NCBI GenBank assembly: GCA_003251535.1
Contig: QKFD01000076.1
Span: forward strand, 41,202 to 105,201
Direction: 5' to 3'
Origin: Chromatiales bacterium
GTDB lineage: Bacteria; Pseudomonadota; Gammaproteobacteria; Thiohalomonadales; Thiohalomonadaceae
Length of the DNA: 64,000 nucleotides
Position 1 is the stretch's first letter, and the number at the start of each line of letters is the position of its first letter. The notes below the pieces were generated by a model. That model did no database searches, was not told the DNA's origin, and saw only the letters and a list, made by a program, of their open reading frames with translations. Position numbers and translations under genes: made by a program. Of the stretch, positions 9,485 to 18,224 are shown one piece after another.

Positions 9485-10819
9485 ATGACTGAAAAGCTGC
9501 AAAAGGTGCTGGCTCGTGCCGGTTTCGGTTCTCGCCGCGAGTTGGAGATCTGGATCGCCGATGGGCGGATCACGGTCAATGGTCAGCCGGCACAACTGGG
9601 TGACCGGGTGGGTCCGGAGGATACGGTCAAGGTCGATGGCCGCAGTTTGAGCCGTGATCTCATAGAAGGTAATGAGAAACCGCGGGTCATCCTCTACCAC
9701 AAGCGGGAGGGGGAGGTCTCCACTCGGATCGATCCCGAGGGGCGCCCCACCATCTTCGATCAGCTGCCGCGCGTCAAAAATGGGCGCTGGGTGGCCGTGG
9801 GGCGACTCGATATCAACACCACGGGCCTCATCCTGCTCACCACCGATGGCGAGCTGGCCAACGGCCTGATGCACCCCTCCAGCGAAGTGGAGCGAGAGTA
9901 TGCCGTGCGGGTGTTGGGGGAGGTGGATGGCGAGCTGTTGCAGCGCCTGCGGGAGGGGGTAACGCTGGACGACGGCATGGCCCACTTCGATCAGATCATC
10001 GATGCCGGTGGTGACGGTGCCAACCACTGGTATCACGTGGTACTGCGGGAGGGGCGCAACCGCGAGGTCCGGCGTCTCTGGGAGTCGCAGGGGATCCGGG
10101 TCAGTCGCCTCATTCGGGTGCGCTATGGACCCATCGCCCTGCCGCGCCGGCTGCGGCTTGGGCGGCACGAGCCGCTGGATCTGGAGATGGTGATGCCACT
10201 CTACCTGGCCGCCGGCCTGCGCCCGCCGGCCTCACTGGTACAGGACAAGACCCTTGGCCTCAAGCGCTCATCCCGGGTGCGGCCCGGTCGGCTGGCGGTG
10301 CGGCCGCAGGGGGATCCCGATGCACCCCGTCCCCGCACGGTGCGGGTGCGGATAAAGCGCAATCGGCCCGATGGTGAGGTCCCACCCTTGGAGGATAGCG
10401 CACCACCCCGCCGCAAGGGTCCACCGTCCGGTGCGGGTGGTGGCCGCCGCACGGGGGGGCCGCGGGGCGAGGGCGCTGGCGAGGGGCGGCCACGGGCAGC
10501 CGGGCAGGGACGGCCCACACGGAGTGGTGGTGATGGCCGCCGCACGGGGGGGCCGCGGAGTGAGGGAGTTGGCGAGGGACGGCCACGGGCAGCCGGGCAG
10601 GGACGGCCTGCACGGAGTGGTGGTGATGGCCGCCGCACGGGTGGTCCGCGGAGTGAGGGAGCTGGCGAGGGGCGGTCACGGGCAGCCGGGCAGGGACGGC
10701 CCGCACGGAGTGGTGGTGGTCGGCCTGCCGCTGGGCGCGGTGCACCTGGCGGTGGCCGCGGTGGTGCTCCCCGTCCTAAGGGTGCCGGTAGGCGCGGGCC
10801 TCGCGGCAAGGGCGAGTGA
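9485..10819 (+). CDS. rluB: 23S rRNA pseudouridine synthase RluB with long RGG-like repeat tail
   Basis: RsuA-family pseudouridine synthase, predicted to modify 23S rRNA U2605. An S4 domain comes first (KLQKVLARAGFGSRRE), then the catalytic domain with the Asp motif GRLDINTTGL and the downstream EGRNREVRRLW. The catalytic part ends near residue 255. A ~190-residue tail rich in Arg, Gly and Pro follows. It contains about three copies of a 31-residue unit, visible in the DNA as 93-bp tandem repeats. E. coli RluB has a shorter basic tail. The stop overlaps the next start as GTGA. Confidence 0.92.
   Translation: MTEKLQKVLARAGFGSRRELEIWIADGRITVNGQPAQLGDRVGPEDTVKVDGRSLSRDLIEGNEKPRVILYHKREGEVSTRIDPEGRPTIFDQLPRVKNGRWVAVGRLDINTTGLILLTTDGELANGLMHPSSEVEREYAVRVLGEVDGELLQRLREGVTLDDGMAHFDQIIDAGGDGANHWYHVVLREGRNREVRRLWESQGIRVSRLIRVRYGPIALPRRLRLGRHEPLDLEMVMPLYLAAGLRPPASLVQDKTLGLKRSSRVRPGRLAVRPQGDPDAPRPRTVRVRIKRNRPDGEVPPLEDSAPPRRKGPPSGAGGGRRTGGPRGEGAGEGRPRAAGQGRPTRSGGDGRRTGGPRSEGVGEGRPRAAGQGRPARSGGDGRRTGGPRSEGAGEGRSRAAGQGRPARSGGGRPAAGRGAPGGGRGGAPRPKGAGRRGPRGKGE
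10431..10730 (+). repeat. 93-bp tandem repeats in the 3' part of rluB
   Basis: About three near-identical in-frame units of 93 bp, each encoding a 31-residue block containing GGDGRRTGGPRSEG and GRPRAAGQGRPARSG. Differences between copies are single-base changes, suggesting recent expansion by slippage or unequal recombination. Confidence 0.85.
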
Positions 10820-11463
10820 CCCTGCGGCCGATCTATCAACAGCTGTTGGCGGCCTACGGGCCGCAACACTGGTGGCCAGGCGAGACGCCGTTTGAGGTGA
10901 TGGTGGGGGCGGTACTCACCCAGAACACCGCCTGGAGCAACGTGGAGCGGGCCATCCACAACCTGAAGCGGGCCGACGCCCTCTCCCCCGAGGCGCTGTT
11001 GGCGGTGCCGGTGACCCAATTGGCGGAGTGGCTACGCCCCTCCGGCTACTTCAACGTCAAGGCGGAGCGGCTGCGCAGCCTCTGTGCCTGGCTGCTGGCG
11101 GCGGGGGGCGTGCGCGCCCTTGCCCAGCGGGAGACCCACCACCTGCGTCGAGAGCTGTTGGCGATCAAAGGGGTTGGGCCGGAGACCGCCGACGACATCC
11201 TACTCTACGCCTGTGAGCGCCCGGTCTTTGTCATCGACGCCTATACCCGCCGCATCTTCTCCCGGCTTGGCCTCATTGAGGGGGATGAGCACTATGAGGT
11301 GCTGCGGGCCCATTTTGAGGCGGCGTTGGGGCGTGGCCACCGCAACGTACCGCTCTTCAATGAGTACCACGCCTTGATCGTCTTCCACGCCAAGAGCCAC
11401 TGCCGCAAACGCCCTCTCTGCGCAGGCTGCCCCCTGGCTGCCAGCTGTAGGGGGCGGATATAG
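10816..11463 (+). CDS. HhH-GPD DNA glycosylase, endonuclease III-like (MagIII type)
   Basis: 215-residue base-excision repair glycosylase. Visible features are the opening WWPGETPFEVMVGAVLTQNT, a helix-hairpin-helix IKGVGPETADDIL, the catalytic Asp in FVIDAYTRR, and a C-terminal Cys cluster of C-x5-C-x2-C-x5-C type that should bind a 4Fe-4S cluster. Where E. coli Nth has its Schiff-base Lys (GRKTA), this protein has Glu (GPETA). It is therefore more likely a monofunctional glycosylase, as in Helicobacter MagIII, than a true endonuclease III. GTG start overlapping the rluB stop. Confidence 0.85.
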   Translation: MTLRPIYQQLLAAYGPQHWWPGETPFEVMVGAVLTQNTAWSNVERAIHNLKRADALSPEALLAVPVTQLAEWLRPSGYFNVKAERLRSLCAWLLAAGGVRALAQRETHHLRRELLAIKGVGPETADDILLYACERPVFVIDAYTRRIFSRLGLIEGDEHYEVLRAHFEAALGRGHRNVPLFNEYHALIVFHAKSHCRKRPLCAGCPLAASCRGRI

Positions 11464-11466
11464 GCG

Positions 11467-12270
11467 CTACTCCAGCAGGGTTTCGCAGCAACCCGGGGTG
11501 ACGCCATCAAAGCTGCTGAGGGCCGCCGCTGCGCGCAGCCCGGCCAGATCATAGATGTGGGTGCGGCGACCATGGGCCTCCAGCAGACCGCGCCGTTGAA
11601 ACAGCCGGAACATGCGACTGATCGTCTCCACGGCGAGACCGAGGTAGTCGGCGATCTCCTGCCGCGACATGGGGATGCGGAACTGTTCAGCGGCGATACG
11701 GTGGCCCCCTAGGCGGGTGGCGAGGCTCACCAAGAAGGCGGCCACCCGCTGCTCGGCGGAGGGCATCCCCATCATCAGCGACATCCACTGGTCGTGGCGG
11801 ATACGGCGGCTCATGGCGCGCACCAGCTGTTGATGGAAGGGCAGCAGGCGCTCCCCTAGCCGCGCCGTCTCACCGAGATTGAGGCGGCAGACGCTGCCGG
11901 GCTCTAGCGCTATGAGATCGTGGTCATAGCCAGGTTGATCGAACGCCTCCAGCCCCATCAGCTCGCCCGGGAGGTAGAAGCCCACCAGCTGCGGGAGGCC
12001 ATCGGTACGCTGGCGTACCGCCTTGAAGGCCCCCGCCTTGACGGCAAATATGGCCCGTGCTGGATCGCGGGCGTTGTAGAGGCGCTCCCCTTTGGCCACC
12101 GGCTCTCGGCGGCGGACTAGTAGATCGAGCAGCGAACCATCCAGCGCACCGAGGCCTGCGACCCGACAGAGCCCGAGTAGGCCGCAGCGCTCGCATGGGA
12201 CCTCTCCGGCAGGTTTGTGGTGGCGTAGTGAGGCGAGTGGCGGCTGGCCACAGATGTCCATCTGATTCAT
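11467..12270 (-). CDS. fnr: FNR-type oxygen-sensing transcriptional regulator
   Basis: Crp/Fnr-family regulator of 267 residues. Three N-terminal cysteines (C26, C29, C35 in C-x2-C-x5-C spacing) plus C128 in GSVCRL match the four ligands of the oxygen-labile 4Fe-4S cluster of FNR. The recognition helix reads LGLAVETISRMFRLFQ, with the Glu and Ser-Arg contacts typical of the TTGAT-N4-ATCAA site. The ATG at 12270 has a strong upstream purine run (GGGGGGA on the minus strand). It likely switches anaerobic or microaerobic respiration. Convergent with the glycosylase, 3 bp apart. Confidence 0.93.
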   Translation of the reverse strand: MNQMDICGQPPLASLRHHKPAGEVPCERCGLLGLCRVAGLGALDGSLLDLLVRRREPVAKGERLYNARDPARAIFAVKAGAFKAVRQRTDGLPQLVGFYLPGELMGLEAFDQPGYDHDLIALEPGSVCRLNLGETARLGERLLPFHQQLVRAMSRRIRHDQWMSLMMGMPSAEQRVAAFLVSLATRLGGHRIAAEQFRIPMSRQEIADYLGLAVETISRMFRLFQRRGLLEAHGRRTHIYDLAGLRAAAALSSFDGVTPGCCETLLE

Positions 12271-12483
12271 TGACGTCCCCCCTTTGAGCTTCCTCCGCGC
12301 CTTGGACCGCGGTTGCCCCGCCCCGGGTCTTGGCCCCCTCTCCCAGATTGGACGGTCTATCGCCCCCGCTGAGTGCGGGGACAATCGTGGGAGTGCTGGA
12401 GTTAGCCCAGGGTCTTCGTAAGGCCCATCTTGCTGTAATTTTGCAGCTAGGGCAAAGGGCGGTTGAACTGACCCCTTGGCCGG

Positions 12484-13338
12484 CTATTCGATGGTGCTGA
12501 GTGGGGGGGCCAGGCGCCCCTCCGTGTAGTCTCGAAAGGCCTCCATCAGCTCGGCCTGGGTGTTCATCACAAAGGGGCCGCGGCGGGCGATGGGCTCGCC
12601 CAGCGGCCGGCCGGCGATCAGTAGCAGACGACTCGCCTGGCGGGCGTGGAGGGTCACCCCGTCACCGGCCCCCAAGACGCCGAGTTCTCCTGCCTGGAGG
12701 GGACTATCGGCCACCTCTAGCGCGCCCTCAATGAGGTAGATGAAGCCGTTATGGCCGGGCGGCAGTGGCTCCGTCAGCTGGGCATCGGCGGCCAGCGAGA
12801 TGTCGAGATAGAGGGGATCAACGGCGATCCCCTGGATAGGGCCACGGCTACCATGGGCGGTGGTGCCGGCGATGACCCGCACCTCGCTGCCGGGATGGTG
12901 CTCGATGGGGATCTGCCCCGCCCCCAGCTCTTGGTAGTGGGGGGCGCTCATCTTTTGGGCAGCGGGTAGATTGACCCAGAGTTGGAAGCCGTGGAGCAGC
13001 CCCTGCTCCTGCTCGGGCATCTCCTCATGGATGACGCCACGACCGGCACTCATCCACTGTACCCCACCGGCCTGGAGCAGGCCGCTGTGGCCGGCGCTAT
13101 CGCGGTGACGCATCCGTCCGGCGAGTAAGTACGTCACCGTCTCAAAGCCACGGTGGGGGTGGGGTGGGAAACCGGCGAGATAGTCGCCGGGATCGGCGGA
13201 GCGGAAGGCATCGAACAGCAGGAAGGGATCGAGCAGATCGAGCTGTGGCTGGCCGATGATGCGGGTGAGACGGACCCCGGCGCCATCGCTGGTGTCGAGG
13301 CCGGGGTAGCGAGCGGTGAGACGACGGGGTTGTGGCAT
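12484..13338 (-). CDS. Pirin family cupin protein
   Basis: 284-residue bicupin of the pirin/YhaK group. Metal-binding residues are visible in the first cupin: PHPHRGFETVTYLL and the downstream GVIHEEMP. The second cupin region ends with RPLGEPIARRGPFVMNT, a family hallmark. Some pirins have quercetinase activity; the role here is not known. The ATG at 13338 fits the family start (arginine-rich then TARYPGLDTSDG); the longer upstream frame does not. It lies upstream of fnr on the same strand with a 213-bp gap. Confidence 0.9.
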   Translation of the reverse strand: MPQPRRLTARYPGLDTSDGAGVRLTRIIGQPQLDLLDPFLLFDAFRSADPGDYLAGFPPHPHRGFETVTYLLAGRMRHRDSAGHSGLLQAGGVQWMSAGRGVIHEEMPEQEQGLLHGFQLWVNLPAAQKMSAPHYQELGAGQIPIEHHPGSEVRVIAGTTAHGSRGPIQGIAVDPLYLDISLAADAQLTEPLPPGHNGFIYLIEGALEVADSPLQAGELGVLGAGDGVTLHARQASRLLLIAGRPLGEPIARRGPFVMNTQAELMEAFRDYTEGRLAPPLSTIE

Positions 13339-13426
13339 GGTCTCTCTCCTGCGCAGGTGATCTCCCCAAAATTGGGGCGCGGGAGTTAAAGCCAAGGTGG
13401 CTCTCCTCCGCGGGCGAGGGATCCGC

Positions 13427-15046
13427 TCAGGCGGCACCTGTATCGAAGGGTTGGGGGTTGAGGCGCCGACTGATATCCACCCCCACCATGACAATCCCCT
13501 GGAGGTCGTGGCCAATGTCGCGCATCACCGTGAGGGAGAAGAGGACGGGGATCTCGCGCCCATCCCGGCCCAGGCAGATGTGCTCAAGATTGGTGATGGT
13601 GCCCTGTAATACCAGGTCGGTGAGTTGGGGATCGGCAAGAAAGGGGGTGCGACAGATGCGCTCCACCTGCTGGCCCACCAACTCATCGGCGCGATAGCCG
13701 AGTAGTTGGCAGGCGGCGGGGTTGACCACCTGGATCTGGCCATCGGTCGCCAGCATCACCAGTAGATCAGACATATTGCCGAGGATGCTATCCACATACT
13801 CTTTGGAGACGGTGGCCAACTTCAGCTCCTCGGTCATGCGATTCAGGGCCGTGCCGAGGAGGGCGATCTCGTCATCCCCCTGGACTTGGAGACGGGTGTC
13901 GAGCCGCCCCTTGCCGATGCGGCGCGCCGCATCGCTCATCACCAGTAGCGGGCGGGCGATCTGGCGGGTGAGTAACAGCCCAAGGGCGGCCACCACGCAG
14001 GCGATGAGCACAAAACCCAACAGCAGGCGCCGACGAGAGTCGGCCACCGGTGCAAACGCCTCGGTGCCGTCGATCTCTGCCACCAGTGACCAGCCCTGGT
14101 TCAGTAGCGGCTCCTTGACCGCCTCTAGTGCCACCATCCGCTCTTGCCCCCTCACCAGCCACGGATGGGCACCGCTAATGGGCAACCCATTGCGGGTCAC
14201 CGCCTCCCAGCTGGGCAGGTGGTGGGCAAAGGCGGCGGCCGGCAGGTCGTGATCGCTCTCTGTGGGGGCGGAAGAGGTGGGGGAGGGGGTGCCGAAGAGG
14301 ATGTAACCATCGCGGTCTACCAGACTCAAGCGCAACGTGCGGTGGCGCTCCGACTCCTCCGTGCTCTCGATGATGGCCTGGATGGCCGCTAGGTCCAGCA
14401 CCGCCTTGACGATGCCCACCAGGCGCCCCTCCAGTCGAAGTGGCAGGACTAGATCGACCGAGCGGCTATGGGCGCTGGCATCGAACTCCATCGGGCCTAG
14501 CCAGATCCCTGAGTTAGCCGTGGCCCGTTGATACCACGCCTCATCTGCTTGGAGGAAATCACTGGTACGACCGGTGGTGGCGATCACCACGCCGCGCTCG
14601 TTGGTGAGATAGATCTCGGCAAAGAGTGGATGGCCTGCCGGGGCGCGGGTATGCATGTAGCGACGCAGTGACTGGGCCAGGGGGTGGTTGAGGGCCTCGA
14701 TCAGGGCGGCCGGGGTGGCGCCGCTGCTCCAGGCGGAGTCAATGGCGGCGAGGGTGGCATCATCCACCGAGCGGTAGTCGGCACTGGAGGTGGCGGCAAC
14801 GGTGGTCAGATCGAGGGCGGCCGCGAGAGCCACCAGCTCCTGCTCCCGCCCGCCAATGGTCTGCGCGACTTCATGGGCGGCGGTCCGGGCGAGCAGTTGG
14901 AGCCGCTGGCCAATGGCCTGTTTGAGGGCGCTCTCGGACTCCTCCACGGCAAACAGGGCGCTGCCAAGCAGCAGGAGCCCAAACAGGGTAAAAGAGAGAC
15001 CTAGCTTATGGCTGATGCGCATGGGGGCCGCCGCTGCGGTGGGCAT
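13427..15046 (-). CDS. Cache-HAMP-PAS sensor protein lacking an output domain
   Basis: Membrane sensor of up to 539 residues. TM1 lies near residues 15-33. A large periplasmic domain with Cache features follows (YLTNERGVVIATTGRTSDF, DEAWYQRA, then a second half ending in WSLVAEIDGTEAF). TM2 lies near residue 340, then HAMP (TRQIARPLLVMSDAARRIGKGRLD) and one PAS domain with a PAC-like end (GIVMVGVDISRR). No kinase, GGDEF or MCP domain follows. It overlaps the 3' end of the EAL-CBS-GGDEF gene by 17-41 bp depending on start (15022 or 15046), so it may feed a signal to that c-di-GMP enzyme. Confidence 0.85.
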   Translation of the reverse strand: MPTAAAAPMRISHKLGLSFTLFGLLLLGSALFAVEESESALKQAIGQRLQLLARTAAHEVAQTIGGREQELVALAAALDLTTVAATSSADYRSVDDATLAAIDSAWSSGATPAALIEALNHPLAQSLRRYMHTRAPAGHPLFAEIYLTNERGVVIATTGRTSDFLQADEAWYQRATANSGIWLGPMEFDASAHSRSVDLVLPLRLEGRLVGIVKAVLDLAAIQAIIESTEESERHRTLRLSLVDRDGYILFGTPSPTSSAPTESDHDLPAAAFAHHLPSWEAVTRNGLPISGAHPWLVRGQERMVALEAVKEPLLNQGWSLVAEIDGTEAFAPVADSRRRLLLGFVLIACVVAALGLLLTRQIARPLLVMSDAARRIGKGRLDTRLQVQGDDEIALLGTALNRMTEELKLATVSKEYVDSILGNMSDLLVMLATDGQIQVVNPAACQLLGYRADELVGQQVERICRTPFLADPQLTDLVLQGTITNLEHICLGRDGREIPVLFSLTVMRDIGHDLQGIVMVGVDISRRLNPQPFDTGAA

Positions 15047-16862
15047 AGTCGCGGCGGTTGATGTAGAGGCTATTGCCCGCCTGGCGCTTGGCCATCTTCT
15101 TGGTCTCTGAGGCGGCCTGGGAGATCTCCATATAGGAGGAGAAGAGCCCGGGAGGGACCACTACCGCACCGATGGAGAGGGTGGTGAGGGGGTGAAATTC
15201 CTTCTCGCCCCGTCGATTCTCCGTGAGATAACCGCCCCGCTCCTGATCCTCTGGATTGAAAAACCCAGCCACCTCTGTGCCAAAGCGCTCCAGTGTCTGT
15301 TGGCAGCGGCTCTCCCAGTCGGGGGTGCGGAAGAGGGCAATGAAGTCATCCCCCCCGATATGGCCAAGGAAATCGTGCTCCGGATGGCAGCTCTCCAGTA
15401 GGAGCTTGCCGGTGAGGCGGATCAGCTCATCGCCTCGACTGAAGCCGTAGACATCATTGAATGGTTTGAAGTGGTCGAGATCGCAGTAGCAGGCGACAAA
15501 GGGCAGGCGACGCGCCAGCAGCTGGTTGATGCGCTCATTGATGGGGACGTTGCCGGGCAGCTGGGTGAGGGGGTTGGCATAGCGTGCCGCCTGGATCTGG
15601 AGATCGGTGATCTCGCGGATGAGATCGTGACCGGTGCCGATACCGAGGTAGCGCCCCTCTTCGGTGATGATGAAGCCGTTGGAGAGGTGGCGACGATCGG
15701 CCCCGGCCACCAGATAGGAGAGCTGTTGGAGGCTCAGATTCTTGTCCACCAGGAGCGGTTCTGGATCCATAAAGATGGCGCAGGGGCGCCGACCGAACAG
15801 CTCCAAGTGGTAGGGGCGGGCCAAGCGGTCGATGAGGGCATGGCGGTTGACCAGACCGACCGGTTGATCATCCTTCACCACCGCGATGGCGTTGAGATCG
15901 GGATCGACCTCAAAGCGGTCGAAGAGGGTGCAGTTGGGGGTATCGGGGGTGACCGGTGCGGCCCGGATGAGGAGCCGGTGTTCGATGATGCAACACTCAT
16001 CGCGCCCGGTGGGTAGGGGCGGCTGCGGGGCTAGGGTGCGGATGACATCGGCCGAGAGCACAGCGCTGGGGCTCAGGCTGGGGCGCCCCAGGTGGTAACC
16101 CTGACCAAAGACGATGCCAAGGGTGGTGACCTGGGTCAGCTCCGAGTGGCTCTCTATCCCCTCCGCCATGGTCTGCCAGCCCAGGGCTCGGGCCTGCTCC
16201 AGCAATTGGCGCACGTAGCGGCGCTTGATGGCGTCAGTGTCGATGTTTTGGATAAAGTGGCGATCAATCTTGAGATAGTCAGGGGCGATGGCGGCCAGGC
16301 TGGCTAACTCCTCTGGTCGCCCACCCCAGTCGTCGATGGCGATGCGGTAGCCGAGGGCGCGGTAGCGCTCAAGGGCTCGGCCAAGGATCTCTAGCCGAAA
16401 ATCGTAGCCGGAGTCGGTCTCGCTCAGCTCAATCACCACCCGCGCCGGATCGAGCGCCAGCTGGCGGAGAAAGCCAAACACATGGCGGGTACGGACATCG
16501 TGCAGTAGCAGGAGATCGGGACTGATATTGATGAACAAGGTGCCGGGCAGCTTGCTCTCTACAAAGCGCTCGACAATCACCTTGCCGCAGAGATTCTCTA
16601 GCTCATAGATGAGCCCGGCCTGACGGGCCGCCTTGAAGAGCTTGCCTGGGGCGTGCAGCTGGCTGTCCGAGGGGCCGCGGATGAGCCCTTCGTAGCCCAC
16701 CACCTCGGCAGAGCGCAGATCCACTACAGGCTGAAACAGAGCGGTCAGCTGCTCATGCTTAATCAGCTGATAGAGTTCATGGGCGGTGGGGCCACGGGTT
16801 GTGGTCGTTACCGAGGGGGAGCGTGGCATCGAGGTGGGGAGGATCTGGGTCTGGGCGTTCAT
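15006..16862 (-). CDS. EAL-CBS-GGDEF c-di-GMP turnover protein
   Basis: 618-residue cytoplasmic protein. The EAL domain (~25-270) shows the signature as YEGLIRG, Asn in FINIS, Glu in IELSE, DD in IAIDDWG, Lys in YLKIDRHF, Glu in MAEGIES and the closing GQGYHLGRP, so phosphodiesterase activity is plausible. A tandem CBS-like region follows (~300-425), then a GGDEF domain with GGDDF in place of GG(D/E)EF, which may lower or abolish cyclase activity. No membrane segment is seen. It is co-transcribed with the downstream Cache-HAMP-PAS sensor. Confidence 0.9.
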   Translation of the reverse strand: MNAQTQILPTSMPRSPSVTTTTRGPTAHELYQLIKHEQLTALFQPVVDLRSAEVVGYEGLIRGPSDSQLHAPGKLFKAARQAGLIYELENLCGKVIVERFVESKLPGTLFINISPDLLLLHDVRTRHVFGFLRQLALDPARVVIELSETDSGYDFRLEILGRALERYRALGYRIAIDDWGGRPEELASLAAIAPDYLKIDRHFIQNIDTDAIKRRYVRQLLEQARALGWQTMAEGIESHSELTQVTTLGIVFGQGYHLGRPSLSPSAVLSADVIRTLAPQPPLPTGRDECCIIEHRLLIRAAPVTPDTPNCTLFDRFEVDPDLNAIAVVKDDQPVGLVNRHALIDRLARPYHLELFGRRPCAIFMDPEPLLVDKNLSLQQLSYLVAGADRRHLSNGFIITEEGRYLGIGTGHDLIREITDLQIQAARYANPLTQLPGNVPINERINQLLARRLPFVACYCDLDHFKPFNDVYGFSRGDELIRLTGKLLLESCHPEHDFLGHIGGDDFIALFRTPDWESRCQQTLERFGTEVAGFFNPEDQERGGYLTENRRGEKEFHPLTTLSIGAVVVPPGLFSSYMEISQAASETKKMAKRQAGNSLYINRRDYAHRSGGPHAHQP

Positions 16863-17282
16863 GCACCGTACCTCTCGCCTCCAGCGGAGAGAGTCTGGAT
16901 GGCGACAGCTTGGACCCGGGATGTGTACGGCGTATGACAGCTAGGCAGGGGGCGCGAGGAGGCCGTGGGCACCTCCCGCAGGGTAAAAAAACCCCCGCCA
17001 AACGACGGGGGGTTGCAAAGACCACAAGTGGGTCAGTCCGTTGGCGCCTGGTCGATCCCTCTTCCAGGTGCATCCCTTCGTCGGACGGCCTGAAACGCTC
17101 AATCCCTTGTCGAGGTGGATAAGGCGAACACGGGGGACCAACCTCGATTGTCCGACGGGCAGATGCTACCAGTGAGCCGATGGAATGGAAGTGCCGATGA
17201 TCACAGTTCAACCCCATGATCCGCTTTGGTCCAGCGGCCAGAAGTGGGGTATATTGGGAAAACCCTTAGCAAAATAGAGAAA
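16863..17282. other. Intergenic region between EAL gene and parA
   Basis: Divergent 420-bp spacer. I see the candidate small RNA and its terminator on the minus strand. On the plus side AT-rich sequence (GGGTATATTGGG near 17250) could serve parA transcription. No convincing coding sequence is present. Confidence 0.6.
16985..17157 (-). ncRNA. Candidate small RNA or structured leader with terminator
   Basis: Read on the minus strand, a possible promoter (TTCCAT, 16 bp, TAGCAT) ends near 17164. A structured stretch follows: perfect 8-bp arms CGTCGGAC/GTCCGACG, an inner CGAGGT/ACCTCG stem, and a CCTGG/CCAGG hairpin whose loop carries AGGGA. It ends in a GC-rich hairpin plus seven T (16985-17013). 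AGGGA occurs three times (in AAGGGATT, GAAGGGATG and GAGGGATCG), as in CsrA-binding RNAs. The terminator lies ~120 bp upstream of the EAL gene start, so this is either an independent sRNA or an attenuated leader. Confidence 0.45.
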
Positions 17283-18098
17283 ATGAGACGGGTACTCGCG
17301 GTAGTCAATCACAAGGGGGGAGTCGGGAAGACCACCTCGGCGGTCAACATTGCCGCGGCCTTGGTGGAGACCGGCGCGCGGGTACTACTCATCGATATGG
17401 ATCCCCAGGGCAGTGCCAGCCTGAGCCTGGGGCGGAGCGATAACGGTCGGCGACTGATGACCGCCTTGCGCTCCGGCCAGCCACTGCCGGTGGCCTCATC
17501 TGCTGTGACCGGCTTGGATCTGGTGCCGGCCGGCCCCGATCTAGGGGAGCTGCACCAGCTGTTTGCCGCGGCCCTCGGCGCCGAGCTACTCCCTCGCTGT
17601 CTGAAGCGGTGTGCCGGGGAGTGGGACTGGGTGTTGATCGATTGTCCACCCAGCCTCGGTGTATTGACCATGGGGGCGCTCAATGCGGCACGGCGGGTGT
17701 TGGTGCCGGTGGAGGCCAACTTCCTGGCCATGAGCGGCCTACAGCAGATGGTGGAGGCCATCGTGCGGGTGTCGGTGCGGATACCCGGCCTGGCACTGGA
17801 GGCGGTGGTGCCCTGTCGAGCACGGCCGCGGCGCCGTATTCACCAAGAGCTGATGGCCGATCTGGAGCGCCGCTTTCCCGGCCAGGTGGCCCCCTTCATC
17901 CGCGAGAGCGGTGATCTCGCAGAGGCGCCGGCGGCAGGTCTGCCGGTGACCCACTTCTCTCCCAAGTCCCAAGGGGCGCAAGACTACCGGCGTCTCGCCA
18001 GGTGGCTAAGCTCCCGTTTTGAAACCCCGCAGGTGGCAGGGGCCCCGGTGGGGCTAGCTGTGGCGGGTGGTATCGCAGCGGCTGGGTCATCGGCTTGA
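17283..18098 (+). CDS. ParA/Soj-family ATPase, orphan
   Basis: 271-residue deviant Walker P-loop ATPase. It starts MRRVLAVVNH, followed by the Walker A KGGVGKTT (residues 11-18), then LLIDMDPQGSAS and the DWVLIDCPPSLG motif. No parB gene or parS-like cluster lies nearby. That separates it from the chromosomal parAB pair and suggests a positioning role, for example for a chemotaxis, pilus or secretion structure. The next gene is the convergent PilB/GspE-like ATPase. The ATG at 17283 is preferred over an upstream GTG because family homology begins there. Confidence 0.88.
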   Translation: MRRVLAVVNHKGGVGKTTSAVNIAAALVETGARVLLIDMDPQGSASLSLGRSDNGRRLMTALRSGQPLPVASSAVTGLDLVPAGPDLGELHQLFAAALGAELLPRCLKRCAGEWDWVLIDCPPSLGVLTMGALNAARRVLVPVEANFLAMSGLQQMVEAIVRVSVRIPGLALEAVVPCRARPRRRIHQELMADLERRFPGQVAPFIRESGDLAEAPAAGLPVTHFSPKSQGAQDYRRLARWLSSRFETPQVAGAPVGLAVAGGIAAAGSSA

Positions 18099-18195
18099 CG
18101 CCATAGGACCCGGTTGCCCGTCCAGGCAACGCCAGGGTCCCTCTCCCTTAGAACCTACTGCTAGTTTTCCGCGAGCGCTGTTGCTTGTTGGGGGG

Positions 18196-18217
18196 GCTTG
18201 CGGGCTGAGGCCCGCAA
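18196..18217. terminator. Hairpin between convergent genes
   Basis: Perfect 9-bp inverted repeat CTTGCGGGC / GCCCGCAAG with a 4-nt loop between the parA and PilB/GspE-like stops. There is no clear T run on either side, so termination efficiency is uncertain. Confidence 0.45.
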
Positions 18218-18224
18218 GGGGGCG

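Noticed and set aside
10431..10730. CRISPR-like array
   Set aside because: The repeats are in frame, contiguous without spacers, and encode the RluB tail.
10816..11463. Canonical endonuclease III (nth)
   Set aside because: The Schiff-base lysine position is Glu, so the plain nth name would be misleading.
16985..17157. 6S RNA
   Set aside because: 6S RNA needs its two ends to pair into a long closing stem; here the 5' arm pairs with an internal segment about 70 nt away.
16863..17282. c-di-GMP (GEMM) riboswitch upstream of the EAL-GGDEF gene
   Set aside because: The conserved GEMM core sequences are not present in the leader, although it is structured and ends in a terminator.
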